Numbered from the stretch's first letter, positions 43,110 through 53,077 are shown. The stretch: 64,000 nt of DNA from Anaerocaecibacter muris (GCF_943192945.1 NZ_CALPCE010000002.1:124001-188000), one strand, 5' to 3'. Program-made: numbers and translations. The notes: generated by a model from the sequence alone, not told the origin.

Positions 43110-44132
43110 ATGGACGACAACAAGAAAATCACTTACGCCGATGCGGGCGTGGACGTAAACCGCGGCTATCAGTCGGTTGCAAAGATAAAAGCGCATGCCG
43201 CTTCGACTTTCAACAAGAACGTGTTGCAAGGACTGGGCAGTTTCGGCGGGTTCTACTCGCTCGACGGCGAGAACGGCGACGTGCTCGTCGCGGGCACTGA
43301 CGGCGTGGGCACAAAGCTCAAATACGCGTTTTTGTCGGGGCGCAACGACACTGTCGGCATCGACTGTGTGGCGATGTGCGTCAACGACATCGTTTGTCAG
43401 GGCGCAAAGCCGCTGTTGTTTTTGGACTACATAGCGACGGGACGGATAAACCCCGACGTGGTGGCGGACGTTGTAAAGGGCGTTGCCGACGGTTGCAACC
43501 AAGCGGGTTGCGCGCTTGTCGGCGGCGAAACGGCGGAAATGCCGTCCATGTACGGCGCGGGCGAATACGACCTCGCGGGCTTTTCGGTCGGCATAGTCAA
43601 GCGCGACAAAATAATCAACGGGCAAACAATCACGCCCGGTTGCGCGCTTGTGGGGCTTGCGTCGAGCGGGCTTCACTCCAACGGATTCTCGCTTGTGCGC
43701 AGGCTGTTGGGCGAGGACGTGGAAAAATTGGACGCGGACAAGTCGCTCGGCAGATCGTTGCTCGACGCAATACTCACGCCCACGCGCATATATGTCAAAA
43801 ACGTGCTTGCGCTCGCGGCGGAGTTCGATATTTTGGGACTTGCCAACATCACGGGCGGCGGGTTTATAGAAAATATCCCGCGCATATTCCCCGACGGCGT
43901 GGGTTGCAAAGTGGACGTCAAGTCTTTCCCGCGCCCCGATATTTTCGGTCTTTTGGCGGAAAAATCCCGCCTCTCGGACGCGGAGCTTTACAACACGTTC
44001 AACATGGGTATCGGCATGGTCGCGGCGGTGCGCGCGGACGCGGCGGACTCGTTTGTCAAGCGTGCCAACGCGATAGGCGAAAAAGCGTACATTATCGGCG
44101 AAACGGTAAGCGGCAACGGCGTTATACTTTAA
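43110..44132 (+). CDS. purM: AIR synthase
   Basis: A 340-residue phosphoribosylformylglycinamidine cyclo-ligase. Markers are YADAGVDVNRG (start), GTDGVGTKLKYAF, MCVNDIVCQGAKPLLFLDY, GGETAEMPSMY, SSGLHSNGFSLVR and NITGGGFIENIPR. ATG 43110 has CAAGGA; the longer frame to 43017 starts within spacer. Normal length. Confidence 0.95.
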   Translation: MDDNKKITYADAGVDVNRGYQSVAKIKAHAASTFNKNVLQGLGSFGGFYSLDGENGDVLVAGTDGVGTKLKYAFLSGRNDTVGIDCVAMCVNDIVCQGAKPLLFLDYIATGRINPDVVADVVKGVADGCNQAGCALVGGETAEMPSMYGAGEYDLAGFSVGIVKRDKIINGQTITPGCALVGLASSGLHSNGFSLVRRLLGEDVEKLDADKSLGRSLLDAILTPTRIYVKNVLALAAEFDILGLANITGGGFIENIPRIFPDGVGCKVDVKSFPRPDIFGLLAEKSRLSDAELYNTFNMGIGMVAAVRADAADSFVKRANAIGEKAYIIGETVSGNGVIL

Positions 44133-44195
44133 CGTCGCGGCGAGCAATCGCATAACGGAACAGACAAACAAACACGGCATAACGCAAGGAAAAAA

Positions 44196-44813
44196 ATGAA
44201 AAATATAGCTGTAATGTTTTCGGGCAACGGCACCGATTTTCAGGCGCTGATTGACGGGCAAAAGAACGGCGCGTTCGACGGACGTATCGTCGTTGCGATA
44301 GCGAGCAACGACAGGGCGTTCGGCATTGAGCGCGCGCGGCAAGCGGGCATAGACTGTTACGTGTGCGCAAAGTACGCGTACAGAACGGAAGAGGCTCGCG
44401 ACACGGCGGTGCGCGAAATCTGCGTAAGGTACGGCGTGGACTTGATAGTGCTTGCGGGCTACCTCGGCATACTCACCGACCCGCTGTTGGACTGGTACGC
44501 GGGCAAGATAATAAACATACATCCCGCGCTGTTGCCAAAGTTCGGCGGCAAAGGCATGTACGGGCTAAACGTGCATAAAGCGGTAATCGAAGCGGGCGAA
44601 ACGGTTAGCGGCGCGACGGTGCATTATTCGGTCAAGGAGATCGACGCGGGCGCGATTATTTTACAGCGGTCGCTGGACGTCCTGCCCGACGACACGCCCG
44701 AAAGCCTGCAAAAGCGCATACTCGAACAGATAGAGCACCCGCTGTTGGTGGAGGCTGTCGCAATGCTATGCGCGCAAGAGGACGAACCTGTCGTCGAGGA
44801 AGACGAAGAATAA
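44196..44813 (+). CDS. purN: Glycinamide ribonucleotide formyltransferase
   Basis: A 205-residue folate-dependent GAR transformylase. GNGTDFQALID stands where family members usually read GNGSNLQA. NIHPALLPKF carries the catalytic Asn-x-His, and the substrate Asp is in KEIDAGAIILQ. The C-terminus has an acidic extension (EDEPVVEEDEE) not needed for catalysis. AAGGA precedes the ATG. Confidence 0.93.
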   Translation: MKNIAVMFSGNGTDFQALIDGQKNGAFDGRIVVAIASNDRAFGIERARQAGIDCYVCAKYAYRTEEARDTAVREICVRYGVDLIVLAGYLGILTDPLLDWYAGKIINIHPALLPKFGGKGMYGLNVHKAVIEAGETVSGATVHYSVKEIDAGAIILQRSLDVLPDDTPESLQKRILEQIEHPLLVEAVAMLCAQEDEPVVEEDEE

Positions 44814-44832
44814 CAATCGGGAGCGAATAATT

Positions 44833-45135
44833 ATGGAACGCGAAACGCTTACGGCGTTGATAGAAAACGGCTATGCCGACGAAGCGGGCTTGGCGGCGGA
44901 AGTCGCTTGCTCGGACGGCGTAAAATATTTGTGCGTAAACGGCGAAGTGGTCACGCTCGCCGCGGGCAATCCGCCGACGAAGGTCTTTTCGGATTCGATA
45001 GACAAGCTGGAAAATCTTACGGTCAAAAGCGGACTTTTTAAAAAGCGCGTGTGCTTTACGCACAACGGCGAAAACTACGACCTTGCCGTCAAGAGCGGCA
45101 AGAACGTCGTCGAGTATTTTAAACTCATAGGATAA
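44833..45135 (+). CDS. Hypothetical protein within the purine operon
   Basis: A 100-residue alpha/beta protein: an N-terminal helix, then about six strands (KYLCVNGEVVTLAAG, KRVCFTHNGENYDLAVKSG). It lies between purN and purH with a GGGAG site and short spacers (19 and 23 bp), so it is surely transcribed and probably translated with them. No family is recognised. Confidence 0.65.
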   Translation: MERETLTALIENGYADEAGLAAEVACSDGVKYLCVNGEVVTLAAGNPPTKVFSDSIDKLENLTVKSGLFKKRVCFTHNGENYDLAVKSGKNVVEYFKLIG

Positions 45136-45158
45136 TAACCATTACGGGAGATATAAAA

Positions 45159-46787
45159 ATGGCAGTAAAAGCGACAAAGCGCGCGCTTGTCAGCGTGAGC
45201 GACAAAACGGGAGTAGTCGAGTTTTGCAAAAAGCTCGAAACGCTCGGTTACGAAGTGGTTTCGACGGGCGGAACGCTCAAAGCGTTGTTGGACAACGGCG
45301 TAAAGGCGATTTCCATATCGGACGTGACGGGTTTTAAAGAGTGCCTCGACGGACGCGTTAAAACCCTGCACCCCGCAGTGCACGCGGGTTTGCTTGCGCG
45401 CCGCGACGAAAAAGAGCACATGGACAGCCTCAAAGAAATGGGCTATCGCACAATAGACCTCGTTGCGGTCAACCTGTATCCGTTCAAGCAGACTATCGAA
45501 AAGCCTAACGTCACACTCGAAGAAGCTATCGAAAACATAGACATAGGCGGACCGACCATGCTGCGCAGCGCGGCAAAGAACTACCGCGACGTGCTTGTCG
45601 TGTGCGAACCCGCCGACTATGCGGAAGTGCTTGACCGCATAGAAAAGGGCACGGACGATCAGACGTTCAGATTGAGCCTGTCGTACAAAGTTTACCGCCA
45701 TACCGCGGCATACGACTCGCTTATTTCGTCGTACATGCAACGGCTTTTGGGCATAGAATTCCCCGAGCACATCACCTTTGCATACGACAAGGCGCAGGAA
45801 TTGCGATACGGCGAAAACCCGCAACAAACGGCGGTGTTCTACAAGGAACAGACCGCGCGCGCGGGTGCGCTCACCGCGGCTAAACAGCTTTGGGGTAAGG
45901 AACTGTCGTACAACAACATCAACGACGCAAACGGCGCGTTGGAACTGTTAAAAGAATACGCGGGCACGCCTGCGGTCGTCGCGTGCAAGCACGCCAACCC
46001 TTGCGGCGTGGGTACGGGCAAGTCCGTTTACGAAGCGTATATGCGCGCATACAACTCCGACCCCGTGTCTGTGTTCGGAGGAATACTCGCAATAAACGGC
46101 ACGGTGGACAAGGACACCGCGACCGAAATCAACAAAATATTTATCGAGATTGTCATGGCGTCCGACTACACGAAAGAGGCGCTTGAAATCCTTGAAAGCA
46201 AAAAGAATATACGCCTGTTACAGATTGACAACATCACGGCGAAGCGCGACAACACGGCTTACGACATGAAAAAAGTGTACGGCGGCTTGCTTGTTCAGCA
46301 GTACGACGAAACGCTTATAGCGGGCGAGGACAGGAAGCTGTTTGAAACCCCCGCCGAGGTCAAGACCGAAACGCTGTCGAGCGGCAAGACAAAAACGGTG
46401 TACGGCAACGGCGTAGTCACCGACCGCAAACCCACCGCGGAAGAAGTGGAAGCAATGCTGTTCGCGTGGAAGGTAGTAAAGCACACCAAATCCAACGCCA
46501 TAGTCATAGGCAAAGACGGCAGAACGACGGGCATAGGCATGGGGCAGACCAACCGTATTTGGGCGGCGAAACAGGCGATAGAACACGCGGCGGACGAAGC
46601 CAAAGGCTCGGTAATGGCGAGCGACGCGTTCTTCCCGTTCGACGACTGCGTAACGGTCGCGGCGGAAGCGGGCATTACCGCCATAATCCAACCAGGCGGC
46701 AGTCTGCGTGACGAAGACTCCGTAAAAGCCGCGAACGCCGCGGGGATTGCGATGGTGTTTGTGGGCGATCGACATTTCAAACACTAA
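45159..46787 (+). CDS. purH: Bifunctional AICAR transformylase/IMP cyclohydrolase
   Basis: A 542-residue enzyme doing the last two steps to IMP. The N-terminal cyclohydrolase (1 to about 195) shows ALVSVSDKTGVVEF, STGGTLKAL and GRVKTLHPAVHAGLL. The transformylase part has LRYGENPQQTA, KHANPCGVG, SNAIVIGKDG and the ending FPFDDCV ... IIQPGGSLRDED. A conserved GDRHFKH end shows it is complete. GGGAG precedes the ATG. Confidence 0.95.
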   Translation: MAVKATKRALVSVSDKTGVVEFCKKLETLGYEVVSTGGTLKALLDNGVKAISISDVTGFKECLDGRVKTLHPAVHAGLLARRDEKEHMDSLKEMGYRTIDLVAVNLYPFKQTIEKPNVTLEEAIENIDIGGPTMLRSAAKNYRDVLVVCEPADYAEVLDRIEKGTDDQTFRLSLSYKVYRHTAAYDSLISSYMQRLLGIEFPEHITFAYDKAQELRYGENPQQTAVFYKEQTARAGALTAAKQLWGKELSYNNINDANGALELLKEYAGTPAVVACKHANPCGVGTGKSVYEAYMRAYNSDPVSVFGGILAINGTVDKDTATEINKIFIEIVMASDYTKEALEILESKKNIRLLQIDNITAKRDNTAYDMKKVYGGLLVQQYDETLIAGEDRKLFETPAEVKTETLSSGKTKTVYGNGVVTDRKPTAEEVEAMLFAWKVVKHTKSNAIVIGKDGRTTGIGMGQTNRIWAAKQAIEHAADEAKGSVMASDAFFPFDDCVTVAAEAGITAIIQPGGSLRDEDSVKAANAAGIAMVFVGDRHFKH

Positions 46788-47010
46788 TTCGAGCGCGTTT
46801 GCATTAACGAGCGCGTGTAGCTCGCGTGATACGCGCTACGTTCGGTTCGCCGCCTCGGTCATGTAGGTGGGTCTACACTCCCTTCGGCGGCTCGCCGACT
46901 GTTGCGCGTCTGACGCGGCTCTCCGCACTCTTATTTGCGACATATAAAATTCGCAATCAAATTTACACATTATTTTAAAACCTGAAAACTTGACTTATTC
47001 GGAGGAACAA
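46788..47010 (+). repeat. GC-rich structured spacer between purH and purD (possible extragenic repeat)
   Basis: The 222-bp gap contains several self-complementary pieces: GTAG...CTAC pairs near 46817-46842 and 46865-46882, and GCCGCC...GGCGGC (46849-46890). The style differs from the short AT-rich spacers elsewhere in the operon, which suggests an inserted extragenic palindrome. No T-run terminator is seen, and purD has its own GGAGG at 47001-47005. Confidence 0.4.
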
Positions 47011-48339
47011 ATGTCCGAAAATTCAGTAAAGACGACTGCGCGGTACGTGGACTTGCGCGAACTCGAATACGACGGCGACGACGTTTTGGTCGTAGGCGGC
47101 GGCGGGCGCGAACATGCGATAGTAGCCAAACTGCGCGAGAGCAAGCGCGTCGGCAAGATTTACGGCGCGCCGTGCAACGCGGGTACAAACGTCATAGAAA
47201 CGGGCTTGTCCGCGACGGATATAGACGGAATCGTCGAATATGTCGCGGCGCACGACAATATAAAAATGACCGTCGTCGCGCCGGATGACCCGCTGTCTAT
47301 GGGGCTTGTCGATAGGCTTACCGAGCGCGGTTTTCGCGCGTTCGGACCTACCAAATCCGCCGCCCGTCTCGAATGGTCCAAGGCTTATGCCAAGGACGTT
47401 ATGCGGCGCTACGGCGTTCCTACCGCGGCATACGGCGCGTTTACCGATACGGAACAGGCAAAAGCGTTTGTAAAATCGGGCAAATACCCCGTAGTCGTCA
47501 AGGCGGACGGGCTTGCGCTCGGCAAGGGCGTTATTATATGCCAAAACGAAGCCGAGGCGCTTGCCGCGGTCGATGAAATCATGCTCGACAAAAAGTTCGG
47601 CGCGGCAGGCAACGAGGTGGTTATAGAACAGTTTTTGACCGGTTACGAAGTGTCGCTGTTGACTTTTGTAGACGGCGTCAATTACAAACTCATGCCCACG
47701 TCTTGCGATCACAAGCGCGCGCTCGACGGCGACAAAGGTCTTAACACGGGCGGCATGGGCGCATATTCGCCGTGCCCGATATTCACAAAAGAATTGCTTG
47801 ACAAAACGGTCAAGACGGTAGTCGAGCCGACAATCGCCGCCATGATAAAAGAGGGCGCGCCCTTTAAAGGCGTGCTGTATTTCGGACTGATGGTGGACGG
47901 CGACGACGTGCGCGTGCTCGAATACAACGCGCGATTCGGCGACCCCGAAACGCAAAGCGTATTGCCGCTGTTAAAGTCCGACCTTTACGAAATATTTAAC
48001 GCCGTAATCGACGGCACGCTCGACCGCATGCGGGTCGAGTGGTCGGACAAAAAGTCGATAAACGTCGTGCTTGCGAGCGGCGGCTATCCGCTCGGCTACA
48101 AAAAAGGTTGCCCCATAAGCGGGCTTACCGAGGTCGATAACGACGTAAACGTATTTTTTGCGGGCGTCAAGCGCGGCGACGACGGGCTTGTCACGAGCGG
48201 AGGCAGAGTGTTGTGCGTTCAGGCGGCGGCGGACGACTTTGCTACCGCGCGCAAAAAGGTTTACGACAATATCCGAAAAATCAAGTTCGAGGATTGCTAT
48301 TACCGCAAGGACATAGGCGCAAAGCTCGCCGAACGGTAA
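47011..48339 (+). CDS. purD: Glycinamide ribonucleotide synthetase
   Basis: A 442-residue ATP-grasp ligase joining phosphoribosylamine and glycine. VLVVGGGGREHAI (about 25-37), APDDPLSMGLVDRL, FGPTKSAARLEWSKAYAK, VVKADGLALGKGV, EVSLLTFVDG, NTGGMGAYSP and EYNARFGDPETQ are visible. It begins with about 20 residues before the usual start, which family members often lack. ATG 47011 has GGAGG; TTG 46990 is further upstream. Confidence 0.95.
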   Translation: MSENSVKTTARYVDLRELEYDGDDVLVVGGGGREHAIVAKLRESKRVGKIYGAPCNAGTNVIETGLSATDIDGIVEYVAAHDNIKMTVVAPDDPLSMGLVDRLTERGFRAFGPTKSAARLEWSKAYAKDVMRRYGVPTAAYGAFTDTEQAKAFVKSGKYPVVVKADGLALGKGVIICQNEAEALAAVDEIMLDKKFGAAGNEVVIEQFLTGYEVSLLTFVDGVNYKLMPTSCDHKRALDGDKGLNTGGMGAYSPCPIFTKELLDKTVKTVVEPTIAAMIKEGAPFKGVLYFGLMVDGDDVRVLEYNARFGDPETQSVLPLLKSDLYEIFNAVIDGTLDRMRVEWSDKKSINVVLASGGYPLGYKKGCPISGLTEVDNDVNVFFAGVKRGDDGLVTSGGRVLCVQAAADDFATARKKVYDNIRKIKFEDCYYRKDIGAKLAER

Positions 48340-48560
48340 AACGCAATTGTATAAATGCGTGCTTTTAATTACATAAGCACAATCCATAAAGATAACTTCC
48401 CGTCGTTCGACCGACGGGCACAGCCATTTCCACCCATCCTTATTCGGGTGAAACGTAAAACAACCAATTAAAGCCGACACACGAAAAAAATCCAATCTGT
48501 GATTGGCGAACCGCCGCAAAACGATAAAGCGGTAAAACGTACTCAATAAAAAGGTCAATC
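48340..48560 (+). other. Spacer between purD and purL with two hairpins
   Basis: A 221-nt gap without an ORF. CCCGTCG/CGACGGG (48400-48419) and CACCC/GGGTG (48435-48454) can form hairpins; no T run follows either. I see no aptamer. Confidence 0.4.
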
Positions 48561-51500
48561 ATGATTAAAAGAATTTACACCGAAAGACAAGCAAGCAACG
48601 CCGCGCTAATCGCGGACATTAAAGAAACGTTGGGCATAACGGTTGCCGCGCGCGCGTTCATACGTTACGACGTGGAGGGGCTTACAAACGAGCAGTTTGC
48701 CGCGGCTGTGCCCGTCGTGTTTTCCACGCCCGCGACCGACGACGTGTATATCGAGGACTTGCCGACGACGGACGGCGAGCTGTTTGCGATAGAATATCTT
48801 GCGGGGCAGTTCGACCAGCGCGCGGACTCGGCGAGCAGTTGCGTGCAGTTGCTTTTGGGCTGCGACAGACCGCAAGTGCGTTGCGCCACGGTGTACGCCG
48901 TGCGCGCGAGCGAAAAAAAGATTGACGCGATTAAAAACTATCTTGTCAATCCCGTGGAAAGCCGTCTCGCGTCGCTCGACAAACCGACGACGTTGGAACA
49001 AAAAATCACCCCGCCCGAACCCGCAAAAATGGTGGAGGGCTTTACGACCAAGCCGTATATCGCGCTCAACATGTTCTACAAGGAGCAGGGCTTTGCAATG
49101 AGCCTCGACGACCTTGTGTTCGTGCAGTCGTACTTCCGCAGTCTGCGGCGCGACCCGACGTATACCGAACTCAAAGTCATAGACACGTATTGGTCGGATC
49201 ACTGTCGGCACACGACGTTCCTGACTGCGTTAAAAACAAAAATCAAATCGGACAACCCGCATATAGAAAAGGCTTACGCCGACTATACGGATATGTTCAA
49301 TCTCATGTATAACGGCAGGGACGACAAGTATCCGTCGCTTATGGACGTTGCGACAATCGGCGCAAAGGTGTTGCGCAAAAACGGTTACGCGGCGGCGGTG
49401 GACATTTCGCCCGAAATCAACGCGTGCACGATCAAGCAGGACGTTGTAATGAAAGACGGGTCTGTCGAACCGTGGTACGTGCTGTTTAAAAACGAAACGC
49501 ACAACCACCCGACTGAAATCGAGCCGTTCGGCGGCGCGGCGACGTGCTTGGGCGGCGCGATACGCGACCCGCTGTCGGGCAGGGCGTATGTGTATCAGGC
49601 AATGCGCATTACGGGCGCGGCGGACATCAACGCGCCGTTCGATAAAACGCTCGAAGGCAAACTGCCGCAACGCGTAATAAGCAAGCGCGCGGCAAAAGGC
49701 TATTCGTCTTACGGCAATCAGATAGGGCTTGCGACGGGCGAAGTGCGCGAATACTACCATGCGGGCTATGCGGCAAAGCGGCTGGAAACGGGCTTTGTAG
49801 TAGGCGCGACCCCCGCGCAAAACGTCGTGCGCGAAGTGCCGCAAGCGGGCGATATAGTCGTGCTTATCGGCGGGGAAACGGGCAGAGACGGTTGCGGCGG
49901 CGCAACGGGTTCGTCCAAACCCCACGACGCGCACTCCATAGAAACTTGCGGCGCGGAAGTACAAAAAGGCAATGCGCCGATAGAACGCAAACTGCAACGG
50001 CTCATGCGCAACGGCGAGTTTACTCGGCTTATAAAGCGTTGCAACGACTTCGGCGCGGGCGGCGTGGCTGTCGCCGTGGGCGAGCTTGCGGCGGGACTGG
50101 ATATAGAGCTGGGCGCAGTGCCCAAAAAGTACGCGGGTCTGTCCGCGACCGAGCTTGCCATATCCGAAAGTCAAGAGCGCATGGCGGTGGTCATCAAAGC
50201 GGAGGACTTGGACAAGTTTACCGCGCTCTGTCACAAGGAAAACACGGACGCGACGGTTATCGCCAAAGTCACCGACACCGACAGAATGAGAATGTATCTC
50301 GACGGCAATCTTATCGTCGATCTCGAACGCAAATTTTTGGACAGCAATGGCGTGCGGCAGGAAGCCACCGCGCTTATAAAAGACCCCAAGGTCGGATATT
50401 TCGGATCGCTCAACGCCAAGCGCGCCGCGCTTTACAACAAGGGCGACTATACGTCGCTCATGTGCGACATACTGTCGGACTATAACGTGTGCTCGCAGAA
50501 AGGTTTGGGCGAAATGTTTGACTCGACTATCGGCGCGAACAGCGTGTTCATGCCGTTCGGCGGCAAGCGTCAGCTTACGCCCACCGAGATAATGGCGGCA
50601 AAATTGCCCGCGGACACCGATTTTTGCACGGTTTGCTCGCACGGGTTATCGGCGGTATTGCCCGAATCCCCGTTCGTAGGCGGTATGTACTCGGTAATCC
50701 TCGCGGTGGAAAAACTTGCCGCGGCGGGCGTGCGACCGGAAAACATTTACTTGACGATGCAGGAATTTTTTGCGCGGTGCACGGACTCCGAAAAATGGGG
50801 CGCGCCCATGTCCGCGCTGCTCGGCGCGTTGACGGCGCAAATAAAACTCAAACGCGCGGCGATAGGCGGCAAGGACTCCATGTCGGGCACGTTTGAAAAA
50901 ATTTCCGTGCCGCCCACGCTCATAGCGTTCGGGTGCGGCGTTGCGGACAGCGCGGTCGTCGCGGACAATACGTTCAAAGCGGGCGGCGAGCGCGTGTACA
51001 GATACAAACTAAAACGCGACGAGTACGGCGTGCCGGACTTCGACAACCTCAACGACTTTTTGATGTTGCTCGCGGGCGAAATCGGCAGGCAAAACGTAAC
51101 CGCTGCGGCGGTCGTGGAACGCGGCGGCGCGGCGGCGACTGTAATAAAATCGTGTTTCGGCAACGGCTTGGGCTTTGCGTTCGCGTCCGCGGACAGGGAT
51201 CTGTTCGAGGAGAGCGAGGGCGATATAGTGTTCGCGGCGCGCACGGGCGACGACTTTTTCGGTTACGACCTCGCGTTCTTGGGCGTGACGACGGACGACG
51301 GAAAATTCCTGTTCGGCGCGAATATTACGCGCACGGCGGACGACAGCGACATAATTTTCGACGGCAAGGAAGCGGACGGCGCAAAGCTGTCGGCGAGCTT
51401 TACCGACGTGTTCGAGGGCGTGTATCCCACAACCGCGCCCGCAAGCGGCGAGGCGACCGACGTGTCGTATACGCAAGGCGTTAAACTTCCCGCCAAAAAA

Positions 51501-52346
51501 CAGACGGGCAAGGGCAAGTGCGCCGCGGGCAAAAAAGCCAAAGTCAAAGTGTTTATTCCCGTGTTCCCGGGCACCAACTGCGAAATAGACACAGCGCGCA
51601 AGTTCGAGGCGGCGGGCGCGCAAGCGGAAATTTTTGTTGTGCGCAATCGCACTCCGCAGGACGTGGAAGAGTGCGTCAAAGCAATGGCAAAGTCGCTCGG
51701 CACGAGCAAAATTCTCGCGCTCCCCGGCGGATTCTCGGGCGGCGACGAGCCGGACGGAAGCGCGAAATTTATCGCCGCGTTCCTGTCCAATCCCGCGGTA
51801 GCCGAAGCGATAGAAAAAATGCTGTACGAGCGCGACGGACTGGCTATGGGCATTTGCAACGGGTTCCAAGCACTTGTCAAGCTCGGACTGTTGCCGAGCG
51901 GACATATCCACGCGCCGCGCAAGACCGACCCCGTACTCACGTTTAATAATATAGGCAGACACGTGTCCACGCTTGCGGATATTCGCGTGTGTTCAAATTT
52001 AAGCCCGTGGCTGTGCGGACTTAACGTCGGCGACGTGTATCAAGTTCCCGTGTCGCACGGCGAGGGCAAGTTCTTTGCGGATAGCACGGTAATCGACGAG
52101 TTGGTGCGCAACGGGCAAGTAGCGACGCAGTATTGCGACCCCGACGGGCATGCAACCATGATAAGCCCGTACAACCCCAACGGATCGGTGCTCGCCATCG
52201 AGGGCATAACAAGTCCCGACGGCAGGGTGTTCGGCAAAATGGGTCACAGCGAGCGTGTCGGCGAATTTGTGCTCAAAAACACCGCGGAATGTTACGCCAA
52301 AACGGATATGCGGCTGTTTGAATCGGGCGTCAAGTATTTCAAATAA
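48561..52346 (+). CDS. purL: FGAM synthase (single-chain PurL)
   Basis: A 1261-residue enzyme converting FGAR and glutamine to FGAM. The synthase part has YWSDHCRHTTF (about residues 213-223), KNETHNHPTEIEPFGGAAT, GGETGRDGCGGAT, NDFGAGGVAVAVGEL and GGKDSMSGT. The glutaminase domain begins at VFIPVFPGTNCEID and has nucleophile Cys1099 in GICNGFQ, with the His/Glu ends SHGEGKF and GHSERV. This undivided form is typical of Clostridia and proteobacteria and does not need PurS or PurQ. It is the last gene of the purine operon. Confidence 0.95.
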   Translation: MIKRIYTERQASNAALIADIKETLGITVAARAFIRYDVEGLTNEQFAAAVPVVFSTPATDDVYIEDLPTTDGELFAIEYLAGQFDQRADSASSCVQLLLGCDRPQVRCATVYAVRASEKKIDAIKNYLVNPVESRLASLDKPTTLEQKITPPEPAKMVEGFTTKPYIALNMFYKEQGFAMSLDDLVFVQSYFRSLRRDPTYTELKVIDTYWSDHCRHTTFLTALKTKIKSDNPHIEKAYADYTDMFNLMYNGRDDKYPSLMDVATIGAKVLRKNGYAAAVDISPEINACTIKQDVVMKDGSVEPWYVLFKNETHNHPTEIEPFGGAATCLGGAIRDPLSGRAYVYQAMRITGAADINAPFDKTLEGKLPQRVISKRAAKGYSSYGNQIGLATGEVREYYHAGYAAKRLETGFVVGATPAQNVVREVPQAGDIVVLIGGETGRDGCGGATGSSKPHDAHSIETCGAEVQKGNAPIERKLQRLMRNGEFTRLIKRCNDFGAGGVAVAVGELAAGLDIELGAVPKKYAGLSATELAISESQERMAVVIKAEDLDKFTALCHKENTDATVIAKVTDTDRMRMYLDGNLIVDLERKFLDSNGVRQEATALIKDPKVGYFGSLNAKRAALYNKGDYTSLMCDILSDYNVCSQKGLGEMFDSTIGANSVFMPFGGKRQLTPTEIMAAKLPADTDFCTVCSHGLSAVLPESPFVGGMYSVILAVEKLAAAGVRPENIYLTMQEFFARCTDSEKWGAPMSALLGALTAQIKLKRAAIGGKDSMSGTFEKISVPPTLIAFGCGVADSAVVADNTFKAGGERVYRYKLKRDEYGVPDFDNLNDFLMLLAGEIGRQNVTAAAVVERGGAAATVIKSCFGNGLGFAFASADRDLFEESEGDIVFAARTGDDFFGYDLAFLGVTTDDGKFLFGANITRTADDSDIIFDGKEADGAKLSASFTDVFEGVYPTTAPASGEATDVSYTQGVKLPAKKQTGKGKCAAGKKAKVKVFIPVFPGTNCEIDTARKFEAAGAQAEIFVVRNRTPQDVEECVKAMAKSLGTSKILALPGGFSGGDEPDGSAKFIAAFLSNPAVAEAIEKMLYERDGLAMGICNGFQALVKLGLLPSGHIHAPRKTDPVLTFNNIGRHVSTLADIRVCSNLSPWLCGLNVGDVYQVPVSHGEGKFFADSTVIDELVRNGQVATQYCDPDGHATMISPYNPNGSVLAIEGITSPDGRVFGKMGHSERVGEFVLKNTAECYAKTDMRLFESGVKYFK

Positions 52347-52376
52347 CGCGTAAAATACAATAGCGATAATCGACAG

Positions 52377-52417
52377 AAAAAGCGGCGAGCGGCATAAACA
52401 ACCGACCGCCGCTTTTT
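52377..52417 (+). terminator. Terminator of the purine operon
   Basis: A perfect 11-bp outer stem (52377-52387 with 52407-52417) ending in TTTTT. Confidence 0.88.
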
Positions 52418-52423
52418 CACCGC

Positions 52424-52452
52424 TTGACAATTCGGCGAATATGCTATATAAT
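52424..52452 (+). promoter_or_regulatory. Promoter directly abutting a start codon
   Basis: TTGACA (52424-52429), 17-nt spacer, TATAAT (52447-52452). The ATG begins at 52460, where transcription should start, so the mRNA is predicted to be leaderless. Confidence 0.8.
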
Positions 52453-52459
52453 AATCGGC

Positions 52460-53077
52460 ATGACGAGATATTTGGTCACGGTGATTGTCACCGCAATAAT
52501 CGCGTGCGGCTGTTCGGCGGTGCTTATAGAAAAGTCCGTCAAGCTGATTATTCGCCAGATAAAGCTGTATCACTCGATTACGCTTGTCGAGCTTAAAACG
52601 CGCAAGATTTTCTATTGGGTGTTCGCGGTGATTATCGGTTTTCTCATATTCTACACCGTCATGCAAATGGCGGATCCCGCCGCGCCCAGCGTGACCGAGT
52701 TTAATAAAATTTTCGGCGTGGGTCGGTTGCACACGAATATCGCGCTCATGTTCGCGCTTATTGTATTGATAGCTTCGGAAGCGTTTATAATAACGCTCGG
52801 CGTCAGTAAAAATGCGGTAGTCGATAAGGGCGTGTATACCAACTTCGACATGCTCGACTGGCATCAGGTGCGCGACTATATAATAGACGAGGAGCAGGGC
52901 ATTTTGGTGCTGTCGTCCGATAAGAACACGTTTTCCACGCTTCGGCGGCTCACGACGCCGTTTAAGGTCGCCAAGTCGGACGTGCAAAAACTAAAATTCA
53001 TACTCAACAAAAACAAAAACAAGTTTTCGGACTTCGACGCGCCTATCGCGTCGGACTCCGCGCAACAACCGCTTTAA
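52460..53077 (+). CDS. Membrane protein of unknown function, probably leaderless mRNA
   Basis: A 205-residue protein with three hydrophobic helices (about 3-24, 49-69 and 91-115) and a cytosolic domain of about 85 residues (TNFDMLDWHQVRDYII, ILVLSSDKNTFSTLRR) with a PH-like/DUF5673-like pattern. The ATG lies 7 nt after the -10 box with no ribosome site, so it is likely a leaderless message. The earlier in-frame TTG at 52424 is part of the promoter. Function unknown. Confidence 0.75.
   Translation: MTRYLVTVIVTAIIACGCSAVLIEKSVKLIIRQIKLYHSITLVELKTRKIFYWVFAVIIGFLIFYTVMQMADPAAPSVTEFNKIFGVGRLHTNIALMFALIVLIASEAFIITLGVSKNAVVDKGVYTNFDMLDWHQVRDYIIDEEQGILVLSSDKNTFSTLRRLTTPFKVAKSDVQKLKFILNKNKNKFSDFDAPIASDSAQQPL

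Noticed and set aside
43068-44522. 484-codon open frame on the minus strand
   Set aside because: It covers purM and purN in antisense; Arg/Val/His-rich shadow composition.
49230-50642. 470-codon open frame on the minus strand
   Set aside because: It is antisense to purL, with shadow composition and no start context.
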